Origin: Gracilariopsis chorda
Lineage: Eukaryota > Rhodophyta > Florideophyceae > Gracilariales > Gracilariaceae
Direction: 5' to 3'
Length of the DNA stretch: 21,124 nt
Assembly: GCA_003194525.1 (NCBI GenBank)
Contig: NBIV01000914.1
Coordinates: forward strand, 1 to 21,124
Shown here: piece by piece, positions 1-7,446 of the stretch
How positions within the stretch are numbered: position 1 is the stretch's first letter
How the letters are laid out: each line of letters opens with the position of its first letter
The notes under the pieces: model-generated
What the model was told of the DNA's origin: nothing
Databases searched by the model: none
What the model saw: only the letters and a program-made list of their open reading frames with translations
Made by a program: the position numbers and the translations under genes

Positions 1-541
1 TATGCATTGTATACCGTACAAGTGTTATGGAGTGTATGGTACTAGATTGCGTATATGCACAAGTGGAGCAATGTGGTTGGTCCAAGTGTGCGCGCAGTAG
101 ACGGTTGTGCTGCAATGCCGAAGATGCGAATGGGAGCTGTATTGGGTGATTTGGGACAATGTGCGTTTGCGGGCTGCGCGGAGGGGTTGGAGTGCCAGGA
201 TGGTAATTGTTGATTTTTAGAGCTGGTTCCAGATCAAGGGACTGGCAATGGATTTGCCGCATTGATTGATTTAGTTATTTGAAATTGTGACCCTCTAGAT
301 TGTGTGCGCTTTTCGTGTACACCTGCACACACGAATAACGTGTAGTGTAATGGTGCACCACCGCCGTCGCTTGCTGCGACGACGGTGAAGTGTGTGCGGT
401 AGGGTTAATGTAGATTGGCTTTGCCTGCTGTCGAGTAAACTGGTCGACGAAGGCTGACAACCTTCCTTGTTTTATTTTCTTGTTTCTTCTTCCTCCCGTT
501 GTTTCTTCCCTTTTTTTTCATAACCCGCGTGCGTTGCAACA
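1..541 (+). mobile_element. F3-type LTR, 3' part (cut by window start)
   Basis: Last ~540 bp of the LTR seen whole at 9662-10382. It ends in CAACA at 537-541, directly before the primer site at 542. The AT-rich stretch near 401-412 is where the other copies have a TATATG promoter-like element; in this copy it reads TTAATG. Downstream lies a pyrimidine-rich tract (about 463-520), typical of R-U5. TG at the far end, CA at this end and the adjacent primer site are the classic LTR layout. Confidence 0.85.
325..397 (+). other. Nested hairpin in F3 LTR
   Basis: Inner stem: 360-370 pairs with 376-386 around a 5-nt loop (TTGCT), 10 of 11 positions paired with one C/A mismatch. Outer arms GCACACAC (325-332) and GTGTGTGC (390-397) are perfectly complementary. 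The same structure is in the other F3 copies near 10200-10226 and 19871-19897. It lies just upstream of the TATA-like site, so it would be in U3 DNA and perhaps in the 3' end of the transcript. Function unknown. Confidence 0.6.
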
Positions 542-555
542 GGTTATGGGCCCAG
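542..555 (+). promoter_or_regulatory. Primer-binding site, initiator tRNA-Met anticodon arm
   Basis: GGTTATGGGCCCAG directly abuts the LTR end CAACA. It is the exact complement of the anticodon stem-loop of eukaryotic initiator tRNA-Met (CTGGGCCCATAACC), not of its 3' end. This is the priming mode known for Drosophila copia, where a cleaved 5' half of the tRNA starts minus-strand synthesis. The site also holds the only ATG (546-548) of the leader. Confidence 0.9.
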
Positions 556-590
556 AGCGTCGACTTTTTGCAGACGTTGCGCTCTACTAA
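546..590 (+). other. Mini-ORF forced by the primer site
   Basis: The ATG inside the primer site opens a 14-codon frame ending in TAA (588-590) that begins MGPERR. The reverse element's primer site opens a longer frame with the same first six residues. The coding is probably a by-product of tRNA complementarity plus a few conserved bases after it; translation is not implied. Confidence 0.35.
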
Positions 591-1102
591 TATCTCTTTG
601 GATTCTAGGAAGACTGGTTTTTCTTTCGCGCAGGTACGCGTTGCGTTGCGAGCGAGCGAATCTTGTGGAAGTCGAGTGGCAGTGGTGAAAGTAGGCAAAG
701 CGTTCAGAGACACCTTCTCTGGTAAGCCGACCTGCGCCTGTTCCGATCCCTGCTTCTTTGCTTCAGCGCACAAGGGAGACTGCGCTATTTCCGGCAAGCG
801 ACTAGAAGGGGTTAACTGGTGAAAGCTTATCGCGTCAGCTACTAGCCTCCCTTGGACGTCTCGTACGGATTGTAAAGCCCCTCGCTCTGAAGTGCGCAGA
901 GCAGGATTGGTTGCAGAAACCGCATCTCACCTGGAGAGAGTTACCAGGGACCAGAGGATTCGGACCTCTAGGGTAGCGGGGATAGTATCTCCTGCCAGTG
1001 CGTTCGTCTTAAGAAGTTTATTTCTGTCCAGGCTCGTATCAGTACGTCCTGTGAGTATACTCCGGGCGTTGAGTACCCGAACTCTGTGCCTGTGATCGCG
1101 TA

Positions 1103-1116
1103 CGAGACGCGTCTCG
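1103..1116. promoter_or_regulatory. Leader palindrome, candidate RNA dimerisation site
   Basis: CGAGACGCGTCTCG is a perfect 14-nt palindrome. The reverse element has CCAGACGCGTCTGG at the same place (4559-4572): positions 2 and 13 both changed, G:C to C:G, so self-complementarity is kept. Copies at 10942-10955 and 20614-20627 match this one. Confidence 0.55.
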
Positions 1117-1329
1117 ACAAGCGTAGTAGACTTGAATACACGGTCTCCGCTGAAGTTTTCGCTGTTGAGTGTTTGAGATTCTTCTCCGCTCCAGTTTTTC
1201 TGGTTCTTTGTGTAACAGAAGCCTTGAAATCCCTCTTTCGGCTTCAATACATTGCGTGGATATCACTACATTTGGCATCTACATAGTTGCTTTTGTTGCT
1301 TTTCTTTTGGTTCTAGTCCCGTAGGAACC

Positions 1330-1763
1330 ATGTCCGACTCCGAAGTTGAAACGGAATCCACATCTGCAATGAAAATTCCTCGTTTCCATGGTAAGCGTGG
1401 GTGATGATTATATGCTGTGGCGTCACCGTCTCCGTGCTCCATGCCGTATTAATGGTGTCTGGAATGTCGCAAATCCCTGTGGGGTTCAATCTACTACAGA
1501 TATTTCAACTCAAGACACAACTACCGCAGGTAGTGGCACTGAAATAGCAACTCCCCGTATCATTGCGAAACGAGAAAAGGCTTGTGGTATCATCATCTGT
1601 GCTCTTGGTGATGCTCCATTACGCGTAGTCATGGACGTGGATGATGATCCTGCACGTATGTTGCAACTCTTGGATGGACGTTATGCCTCCAATAGGACTG
1701 TATCTAGAATTGCAGTGCAGACACGATTGTTCCGAATGTCGTACAGCGCGGTGGGAACATGTC
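1330..1763 (+). pseudogene. gag: copia Gag, N-terminal half, truncated by LTR
   Basis: Starts at ATG 1330 in a good initiation context (AACC before ATG). The product opens MSDSEVETESTSAMKIPRF and has the F-x-G...Y..W..R.....G.W.V pattern of the copia gag N-terminal domain (UBN2/DUF4219 type). The frame runs to about NMS, where the L1 LTR starts at 1764; the missing half is at 8972. This copy has one extra G near 1397-1401 and an extra CG near 1748-1750, so it does not read through; the other two copies lack these two indels but have their own. Capsid function is family knowledge, and this copy cannot make a full protein. Confidence 0.85.
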
Positions 1764-2025
1764 TGTTGGCAGTAGTACCTGTGCTGTCACTGAAAACCAA
1801 ATGTTCCGGGGAGCATGGGCTGTTTTAGAGGGTACCTCTGCAAAAGCGCATATGCGCGTGTGCGCGAACCCAACGTGAAACTGGCTTCTGATTGGCTACT
1901 GCAAATGTACATATGCAACGTGGTGCGTACAAGTGGTATGGCATAACTGGATCGGTTGGACACACCCACGTGTCCAGCTACTACAGTGGTCACAGTGTAC
2001 GTTGTGTGCAGGGGATACTGATGAA

Positions 2026-2079
2026 GTGGTTGACACCTGGTACAAGTGGTACGTGGTTGACACCTGGTACAAGTGGTAC
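2026..2079. repeat. 27-bp tandem duplication in L1 LTR
   Basis: Two exact 27-bp copies (2026-2052, 2053-2079). The unit-2 equivalent also has two (11863-11916), while the other L1 LTR (7725-8503) has a single copy. It therefore marks the left L1 as a distinct lineage that existed before the ~9.8 kb duplication. Confidence 0.9.
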
Positions 2080-2212
2080 AGCAGTGATTGGTACAATGGT
2101 AAGGTGCGCATGCACTGTCAACAGGTTTACACATGCACGGGTATATTGATGACGTGGGTGTTGTGTGCATTGCCACATGATGACATGGCACTAACACTAC
2201 AGGTTACGTGCC

Positions 2213-2248
2213 GACTTACCGTGACGTGTTGACTTACCGTGATGTGTT
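2213..2248. repeat. 18-bp tandem repeat in L1 LTR
   Basis: Two 18-bp copies (2213-2230 and 2231-2248) differing at one C/T position. Present in all four L1 LTRs. In the right-hand L1 the first copy ends GTC instead of GTT. Confidence 0.8.
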
Positions 2249-2568
2249 GGCATGTGCTGGCGTGTGTTGGAGTCGTGAATTTGTGCCTTGTCATGGTCAT
2301 GTGTATGCACGTAACTATTACAGAACATTGGTGCGTTGGTGTGCGTTGGTGTAATGAGGTTGTGCTGAGCTGGCTATGTCATGTTAGATGATGATTGGTA
2401 GTATTGAGTGTCCCTGCTTAGTGGTTTAGGTTTTACTTGTAGTTGGTGTTCCCGCGCAATTCGAGTTTAGAGTGGTACATAAGATGTGCCTGAAGGACCT
2501 CCAAGTAAATCCAAGCCAGAGCTGGCGAACTTCCCTTCCATCCCCTCAACTTCTTTCAACTTTCAACA

Positions 2569-3024
2569 CTATCGCATATACAAATATCATATTTCAATGC
2601 ATACGGCCATAGACATTCTTGCCAGTGTGCCTGAATCAGCAAAGCTCGAGCAGCTTCTTCCATTGTGCGATTGATGCGCTCGGCATTGGCATTATGTTCT
2701 GGGGTGTAGGAAGGTGAGAATATCATTCCCTACAGACCATTCGTGGTAGGTTTTTTGCAGAGAAATGTACTCCTCGGCATTGTTTGCATGCAAATTCTGA
2801 ATATGCACATGTGCTCCTCCAACATTCTGAGGTAACACGTGCGCTCCTCCAACTTACGGGAGATTTCGCCCAACATCAGGAAACACTGCACTAACACCAT
2901 AGCTATTCGAAACGAAGTCATTATGCTCAATCGGATTTGGCAACATGTACAAACGAGAGGACATGTCACGTTGCCCACATCAAATCTCTAACCCATCTTC
3001 GTGTATAACGCAAACCTCATTCGT
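2569..3024 (-). pseudogene. pol: Integrase remnant, internally deleted
   Basis: The reverse strand reads GIQSLFCTNEV, then an LYMLPNPI block matching the LYTLPDPI-like block of the forward integrase fragment, then jumps to the second half of the integrase core. The zinc-binding HHCC region and first catalytic Asp are deleted. The second catalytic Asp is Asn (HANN for HSDN, codon 2784-2782). The Glu motif AERINRT is kept. A 30-bp in-frame tandem duplication (2794-2823, 2824-2853) repeats VGGA. Stops include TGA at 2982-2980 and a TAA near 2855. The gene ends at the LTR, about 15 codons after WPYALK. Confidence 0.75.
2794..2853. repeat. 30-bp tandem duplication inside integrase remnant
   Basis: Two 30-bp copies, 2794-2823 and 2824-2853, similar but not identical, in frame with the integrase remnant. 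The forward integrase has only one copy of this LGGVAIAK-like segment. Also present in unit 2. Confidence 0.7.
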
Positions 3025-3471
3025 ACAGAAAAGGGACTGAATGCCTTTATCGGCCATACGACCTACAGACACCAAGTTGTATCCAAGATCCGGGACTAGA
3101 AGTACATCTGTCAACCTTAGGTTAGTCTTCGAAAAAGGAAGTATTACATCCCCCTTTTTGTGTAGCGGAGACCGTATTGTTGTCAGCGACCTTGATCGTC
3201 CTTAGTTCTATGTCAATCAAATGTGTTCGGGACGAACGCAGAAGCAAAACTGAAGAAGTGGGATGTGGCACCACTGTTTGCGTAGGTGTCTATGAGAGTA
3301 GACGCAGGGGGCACCACTGCAGACTCTCTTCAGCAGAGCAGCGATCTCAATCTTAGAATCCTTTCGTGATGACCTTCCGGAGTGCTTGGGTTTGTGACTG
3401 GAAGTGGTTTTGAGTGTCTCGAAGATAGCTTTCGGCAGTTGATTGTCTGGATTGTCAGGATTCATGTGACA
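3025..3471 (-). pseudogene. pol: Gag C-terminus and aspartic protease, inactive site
   Basis: Continues the gag frame after the stop at 3474-3472, starting with a CHMNPDNPDN block. The protease motif is NSGATSH where the family has DSGATSH: the catalytic Asp codon is AAC at 3278-3276. In unit 2 the same region (12852-13301) is an open 149-codon frame. Here it is broken by several one-base indels, for example near 3154 and 3219. It runs through ADNNT and LVPDLGYNLVS towards the integrase remnant. Confidence 0.75.
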
Positions 3472-4335
3472 TCAGTCCTGCGTGTGACCATCTCTGTCAC
3501 AGAAGCTGCAATGATAACAGTTTTTGCCTGCAATAGTATAAGTGCGCCCGTTGTAGTCATCGTATGAGTTGGGATCTGATGTACTTGCATCAATGTCGTA
3601 AAAATTTGACGATGTGGTGTGTCCACTTGAACGGCTACTGCCCTTACTTCTGCTCTTCATCCGTTTGCGACTATGAGCAGAACCGGCTGAATCAACTTGG
3701 CGAGCATTATATTCGTCTATGAGGATAGTGGCCACATAGTCCCATGTCAATTCCGAGATGTCCTTTGTCCGAAGTGCCGCAGCCGTTGACTCCAGTGAGC
3801 AGTTGGGATCAATAGAGGCTAACAGCATTGGCGACTTGTGGGATTCGAAAATGGCAGCATCCTTCCCCATTCGGTCTAGCTGAGAGAATAGGGACGCAAA
3901 CTGGTCGACATAGTCCGACATATTCTGACCATTATACGACATTCGGAATAGCTGGGTCTGTACAGCAATACGTGACACTGTCCTATTAGACGCATAACTC
4001 GCATCAAGAACTTGGAGCATACGCCCAGGGTCATCATCGACGTCTATAACCACACGCAGAGGGGCATCTCCAAGTGCACATATTATGATTGCGCATGCCT
4101 TTTCTCTTTTGGCAAGTACACGGGGAGTGGTCTGCGGATCGCTTGAGCACGTTGCGTCGTGGTAGCACTGTATGACCCCTCCGAGCCTGACATTAACGAC
4201 ATTCCAGACTCCTTTCATGCGACATGCAGCTCGTAGACGATGTCGCCATAACGTATAATCCTCACCACGTTTACCATGGAAGCGAGGGATCTTGGCACCA
4301 GAGGTGGTTTCGAACTCAACTTCGGCGTCAGACAT
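3472..4335 (-). pseudogene. gag: copia Gag, reverse element, ends in zinc-knuckle stop
   Basis: 287-codon frame from ATG 4335-4333. The N-terminus is MSDAEVEFETTSGAKIPRF, followed by the Y..W..R...G.W.V domain, the block RMSYNGQNMSDYVDQF (about residues 150-165), a basic Ser/Arg-rich stretch (about 223-238) and a zinc knuckle near the end. The stop TGA (3474-3472) replaces the Arg codon just before the last Cys of C-x2-C-x4-H-x4-C; the gag 3' half at 18636 has CGA there. Frame 52-70 differs from unit 2 because of two offsetting indels. The role, RNA binding and particle assembly, is known for the family. Confidence 0.85.
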
Positions 4336-4968
4336 TGTTCCAGAAGGAGTTCAAATACTAAAGTAAATAAAACAAATGTAGCAGAGTGAGGGACTCGATG
4401 CCTTGAATCGACGATAAGCTGGATTAAAGAGAATGATCGCGGTACACCCGCTGAATTGTAGCTGATGTCACCCTAAGAAGAGATACTGGAGTGGAGATTT
4501 GTCGACACTCAACAGCTCGGATGCCAGCGGAGACCAGTAACCAAGTCTCAACGCTCGTCCAGACGCGTCTGGTACGCGAATCACAGGCGGAGTTCGGGTC
4601 CTCGACGCCCGGAGTATACTCACAAGTGGCTCTGAAGCGAACTCGGAAAAGAAAATAAAAGATGAAACTTCGTAAAAACGGGCGCACTGACAGGAACAAC
4701 TACCCCGCTACCCTAAGGGTTGAACCCCTGGACCCTGGATGCTCTTTCCAGGTGCGAGGTGCGATTTTCTTCGACCTGCCCTACTCCGCACACTTCACGA
4801 ATAGGGCGCTCAATCCGTACAAAACGTCCGAGAGAGGTTACTAACAAGCGCGATATGCTTTCACCAGTTAACCCCTGCTGGTCTCTTGCGGGATATTAGC
4901 TCGATCTTACGCGTGCACGCAAAAATAAAAGAAGTTAAAACTGAGCGACCTCTGCAAATATCGACGCT
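4336..4968 (-). other. Leader of reverse element, ATG-depleted
   Basis: About 630 nt between primer site and gag ATG. On the coding strand it has no ATG beyond the one in the primer site, yet several ATG on the opposite strand. It contains the conserved block 4552-4624 with the palindrome 4559-4572. No gene is seen. Confidence 0.7.
4559..4572. promoter_or_regulatory. Leader palindrome of reverse element
   Basis: CCAGACGCGTCTGG, perfect 14-nt palindrome, the covarying counterpart of 1103-1116. Flanking bases (GCGTA before, ACGAGCG after on the coding strand) are also conserved. Unit-2 copy at 14399-14412 is identical. Confidence 0.55.
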
Positions 4969-4982
4969 CTGGGCCCATAACC
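4969..4982 (-). promoter_or_regulatory. Primer-binding site of reverse element
   Basis: The reverse strand reads GGTTATGGGCCCAG, the same initiator tRNA-Met anticodon-arm complement as at 542, directly after the F1 LTR end (CAATA instead of CAACA). Confidence 0.9.
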
Positions 4983-5808
4983 TATTGATACGAAATGATG
5001 TTGATAGATGATGTTGGGCTTCGGCAGAAATGAAAAGGAAAGAAAGAAAGAAAATAAAGAGTGAAGGTTGCCAGGCTTGGAGGTGAGTTTACGTGGTACT
5101 GCGACTTCAGAGTCTTATATAGCACATGTACTTCGCACTACCACTACAAGAAAACCCTACACCACTAAGTGGGGACACCCAATACTACAAATCATAATCA
5201 AACATAACACAATAAGCGTTGCACACACTGATTACAGGTTAGTACAACCATGTATAACATCATAAACAACACATTCCAACAACGCACACCAAGTGAACCA
5301 AGCAGCCAACAATGCGCAACAAGTGAACCACACATGCCAACAATTTGCCAGCATGTGACAGCACTGTGTAAACACTTACTTGCATCATCATGACTATGAC
5401 AAAGCACCAATTCACATGCCACCACATCCATGTACATACCATAGGTGTGTCGCGTGCATTGCACGTGCTTACTTGCACAACTGCACATATGCAAGACCTG
5501 CATGTACCTTTAAACCAGATGTAGCCACACATATTCCTAAGTACAATGCCCATTCACCTTATGCCAAGTGGCCAGTGCCATGCCCAGGACCCATAGAATG
5601 CATAACACTTGTAACCAATACGTTGCATATGAGTATGTGCAGTAGCCAATCATATGCCCGTTTCAAGTTGGGTTTGAGAACACACGCATATGCGCTTTTG
5701 CAAAGCAGCTCTCAAAAACAGCCCTCCGTTATATGAAACTTTGTTTCCAAGTGCTGCACCATCATGTCCCAGGACTACCAGACACTCGACCATGTGCTAA
5801 AATCAACA
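4983..5808 (-). mobile_element. F1-type LTR, full length, reverse
   Basis: 826 bp; on its own strand it begins TGTTGATTTTAGCAC at 5808 and ends CAATA at 4983 beside the primer site. It has the U3 module (CGCATATGCG, then ATTGGCTACTGCA, about 5702-5639), TATATAAG at 5121-5114 and a pyrimidine-rich R-U5 tract (about 5065-5030). It is the 5' LTR of the reverse element. Its outer end abuts integrase coding sequence at 5809. Confidence 0.85.
5114..5121 (-). promoter_or_regulatory. TATA box of F1 LTR
   Basis: TATATAAG on the reverse strand, about 130 nt before the LTR end, as expected for a U3 promoter starting R. Same octamer in the L1 LTR at 8410-8417. Confidence 0.6.
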
Positions 5809-7446
5809 AACTGGAATACAATTTGGTGTCCATAGGATGCTTGGCGGACAAGGGCATTGAATCTTTCTTTTGCTCAAGTGAAGTTCGTCTCACCTTGGAC
5901 AATGGGTTTGTAGTCGGCAGTGGCCATTGCGATTGACGCTCGGGGTTGTACACCTTACCCGATCCGATATGGCAAGGTACCAACCCAAACCCACCCTCGT
6001 CACCAACTAGTGGAGATAATTGCATGAAGACATCGGAGTCCAGTATTGCTAATCTATGGCATCGACGACTTGCCCACATCAATGCGCGCGACCTCCAGTC
6101 AGTTTACAAACATGCTGAAGGGGTGCCGAAGATGTCGGGAATGGAGGAGATATGCCGCCCGTGTATGCTTGGTAAATCGCATAAACTTCCGTTCCCTGGC
6201 AAATACGACCGAGCATCAGCCGTAAGTGAGGTGCTACACTCCGATATACTAGGAACACTTGTACCTTCATTCCCACAGAGGTTTCAATATGCCTCTACCT
6301 TCCTTGACGAGCATTCAAGGTATGCACTCTTAGGCTTCATGACCAATAAAAGTGAAATTGCTGTTGTATTCGATGCAGTTGAGCACAAGTTCCAGCAGCT
6401 TGGAGGAGTGGCCATTGCGAAACTGCACTCGGATAATGCCCAGGAGTATATGGCGTTGCAGCTGAACCCTGCCAACAATCTTCAAGACACTTCTTTCTCT
6501 CCTCCGTATACTCCGGAACACAATGCAATAGCCGAGCGCATCAATCGCACTATGGAGGAAGCTGCTTGAGCTTTGCTCATACAGGCAAGTCTCCCAGAGT
6601 GCTTGTGGCCATACGCATTAAAGCACGTCATACATGTTCGCAATAGGGTTTATCACTCAGCAACTGGAAGCAGGCCTTACCTTTTGATGACTGGTTCAAA
6701 ACCATCCCTGAAGCATGTCAAAGTGTTTGGGTGTGCTGCGTTCGTGCTTAAGATGAAACCAGATACCAAGTTCGAGTGTCGTCCACTTGAGGGAGTGTAC
6801 TTGCAGACTCTTGAGCATGGTGTGTATGATGTTTTTAGACAATGATAGTGATGAGATTCCACCCATGTAAAGTCTCGGCATGTGACATTTGACGAGTCCA
6901 AGTTCGCTGGGGCACCATTTCTGGAAAATGTTATGAGTGATGAAGGTGCATCAGATGATACTTATGAATGCAGAGATCACTCTGAAATCGATACTGAGAG
7001 TGGTAGTATGGTTTCTGTGGACAACCCATTCGACATTGAGAGTGATACGGAACATATTGAATCCACTCCTATACCAACGGCACAGAGCATTGAAATCGGT
7101 ACCGATCATCCAGATGATAGCGAGCATACTTCTGGTGACGATTTAGACCCAGATAATGGTGGTGAGCATGCCCCAAGTGCTAGTCAACATACTTCGGACA
7201 CTGATGTCTTACCGGAGTCTGAACCAGAACCACGCTATCCTCGCCGTACACGACGTGCACCAGCTAAGTGGTGGTACATGGCCGGTAGTGCAACGTCACA
7301 AATGGATATTACTACCAGTGATGAACCTACTCTGGGCGAAGCACTGTCTGCCACACCACTTGAGCAGAGCCTTTGGAAGAGTACCATTGATGAAGAACTG
7401 ACATCTCTGGAGGAGAAGAACACTTGGAAGGAGGATGAATCACCTG
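5809..7446 (+). pseudogene. pol: copia Pol fragment: integrase to start of reverse transcriptase
   Basis: Starts inside the protease-integrase linker (LEYNLVSIG) and covers the GAG-pre-integrase zinc region (LWHRRLAH; CRPC at about 6153-6164) and the rve core. Catalytic residues are Asp 6243-6245 (HSDIL), Asp 6432-6434 (HSDNAQEY) and Glu 6534-6536 (AERINRT). It continues through WPYALKHV, VFGCAAFVL and an acidic linker with YPRRTRRAPAKWW, then DEELTSLEEKNTW, the usual first block of the copia RT domain. RT is then cut off by an LTR at 7447. Stops at 5934-5936 and 6567-6569 are TGA where unit 2 has CGA. A frameshift after the ATG at 6866 is shared by both units. Confidence 0.88.

Larger units (their letters stand above)
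542..1329 (+). other. Retrotransposon 5' leader, ATG-depleted
   Basis: About 790 nt between LTR and gag start. Read on the plus strand it has no ATG except the one at 546 inside the primer site. A ~74 nt block at 1050-1125 is closely conserved with the leader of the reverse element (4552-4624) while the rest of the leader is not alignable by eye. The block holds a palindrome (1103-1116). The leader probably carries packaging and dimerisation signals. No gene is seen in it. Confidence 0.7.
1764..2568 (+). mobile_element. L1-type LTR, full length, forward
   Basis: 805 bp with ends TGTTG and CAACA, the same terminal inverted bases as in copia LTRs. It contains the shared U3 module (palindrome GCGCATATGCGC at 1846-1857, then ATTGG at 1891-1895) and a weak TATA (TACATAAG, 2476-2483) where its partner at 8410 has TATATAAG. 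A near-identical partner lies at 7725-8503. It is not followed by a primer site, and neither flank shows a matching 5-bp target duplication, so it is a solo LTR, a 3' LTR or a recombinant. Confidence 0.8.
2569..4982 (-). mobile_element. Reverse-strand copia element, internal region
   Basis: Reading leftward from the F1 LTR: primer site (4982-4969), leader (4968-4336), gag, protease, then an integrase with an internal deletion, cut off at 2569 by the L1 LTR. Its gag differs clearly from the forward gag, so it is a separate subfamily. The 3' end, reverse transcriptase and its own 3' LTR are missing. Confidence 0.85.

Noticed and set aside
542..555. A tRNA gene or fragment
   Set aside because: Only the complement of the anticodon arm is present, at an LTR edge; no acceptor or T arm follows. 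It is a primer-binding site.
718..730. GGTAAGCC in the leader as a splice donor for a leader intron
   Set aside because: A donor-like site alone is weak, and I found no convincing acceptor with branch point in the leader.
499..822. Open frame of about 107 codons across the LTR end and leader, plus minus-strand frames at 405-797 and 927-1278
   Set aside because: No ATG start on the plus strand, crosses the primer site, and frames are broken differently between the three copies. Explained by the leader.
1787..2232. Overlapping open frames on both strands in the L1 LTR, 60-140 codons, repeated at 7.75-8.3, 11.66-12.15 and 17.33-18.0 kb
   Set aside because: They lie wholly inside a non-coding LTR, overlap on both strands, differ in frame between copies and resemble no family I know. 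The low stop density follows from the GT-rich composition.
2026..2248. CRISPR-like or minisatellite array
   Set aside because: Only two copies of each short repeat, directly adjacent without spacers, inside an LTR.
5030..5065. Purine-rich GAAA repeat tract as a polypurine tract for plus-strand priming
   Set aside because: It lies inside the F1 LTR (R-U5, pyrimidine-rich on the coding strand), not just upstream of an LTR start, so its position is wrong. No polypurine tract was found before any LTR start in the window.
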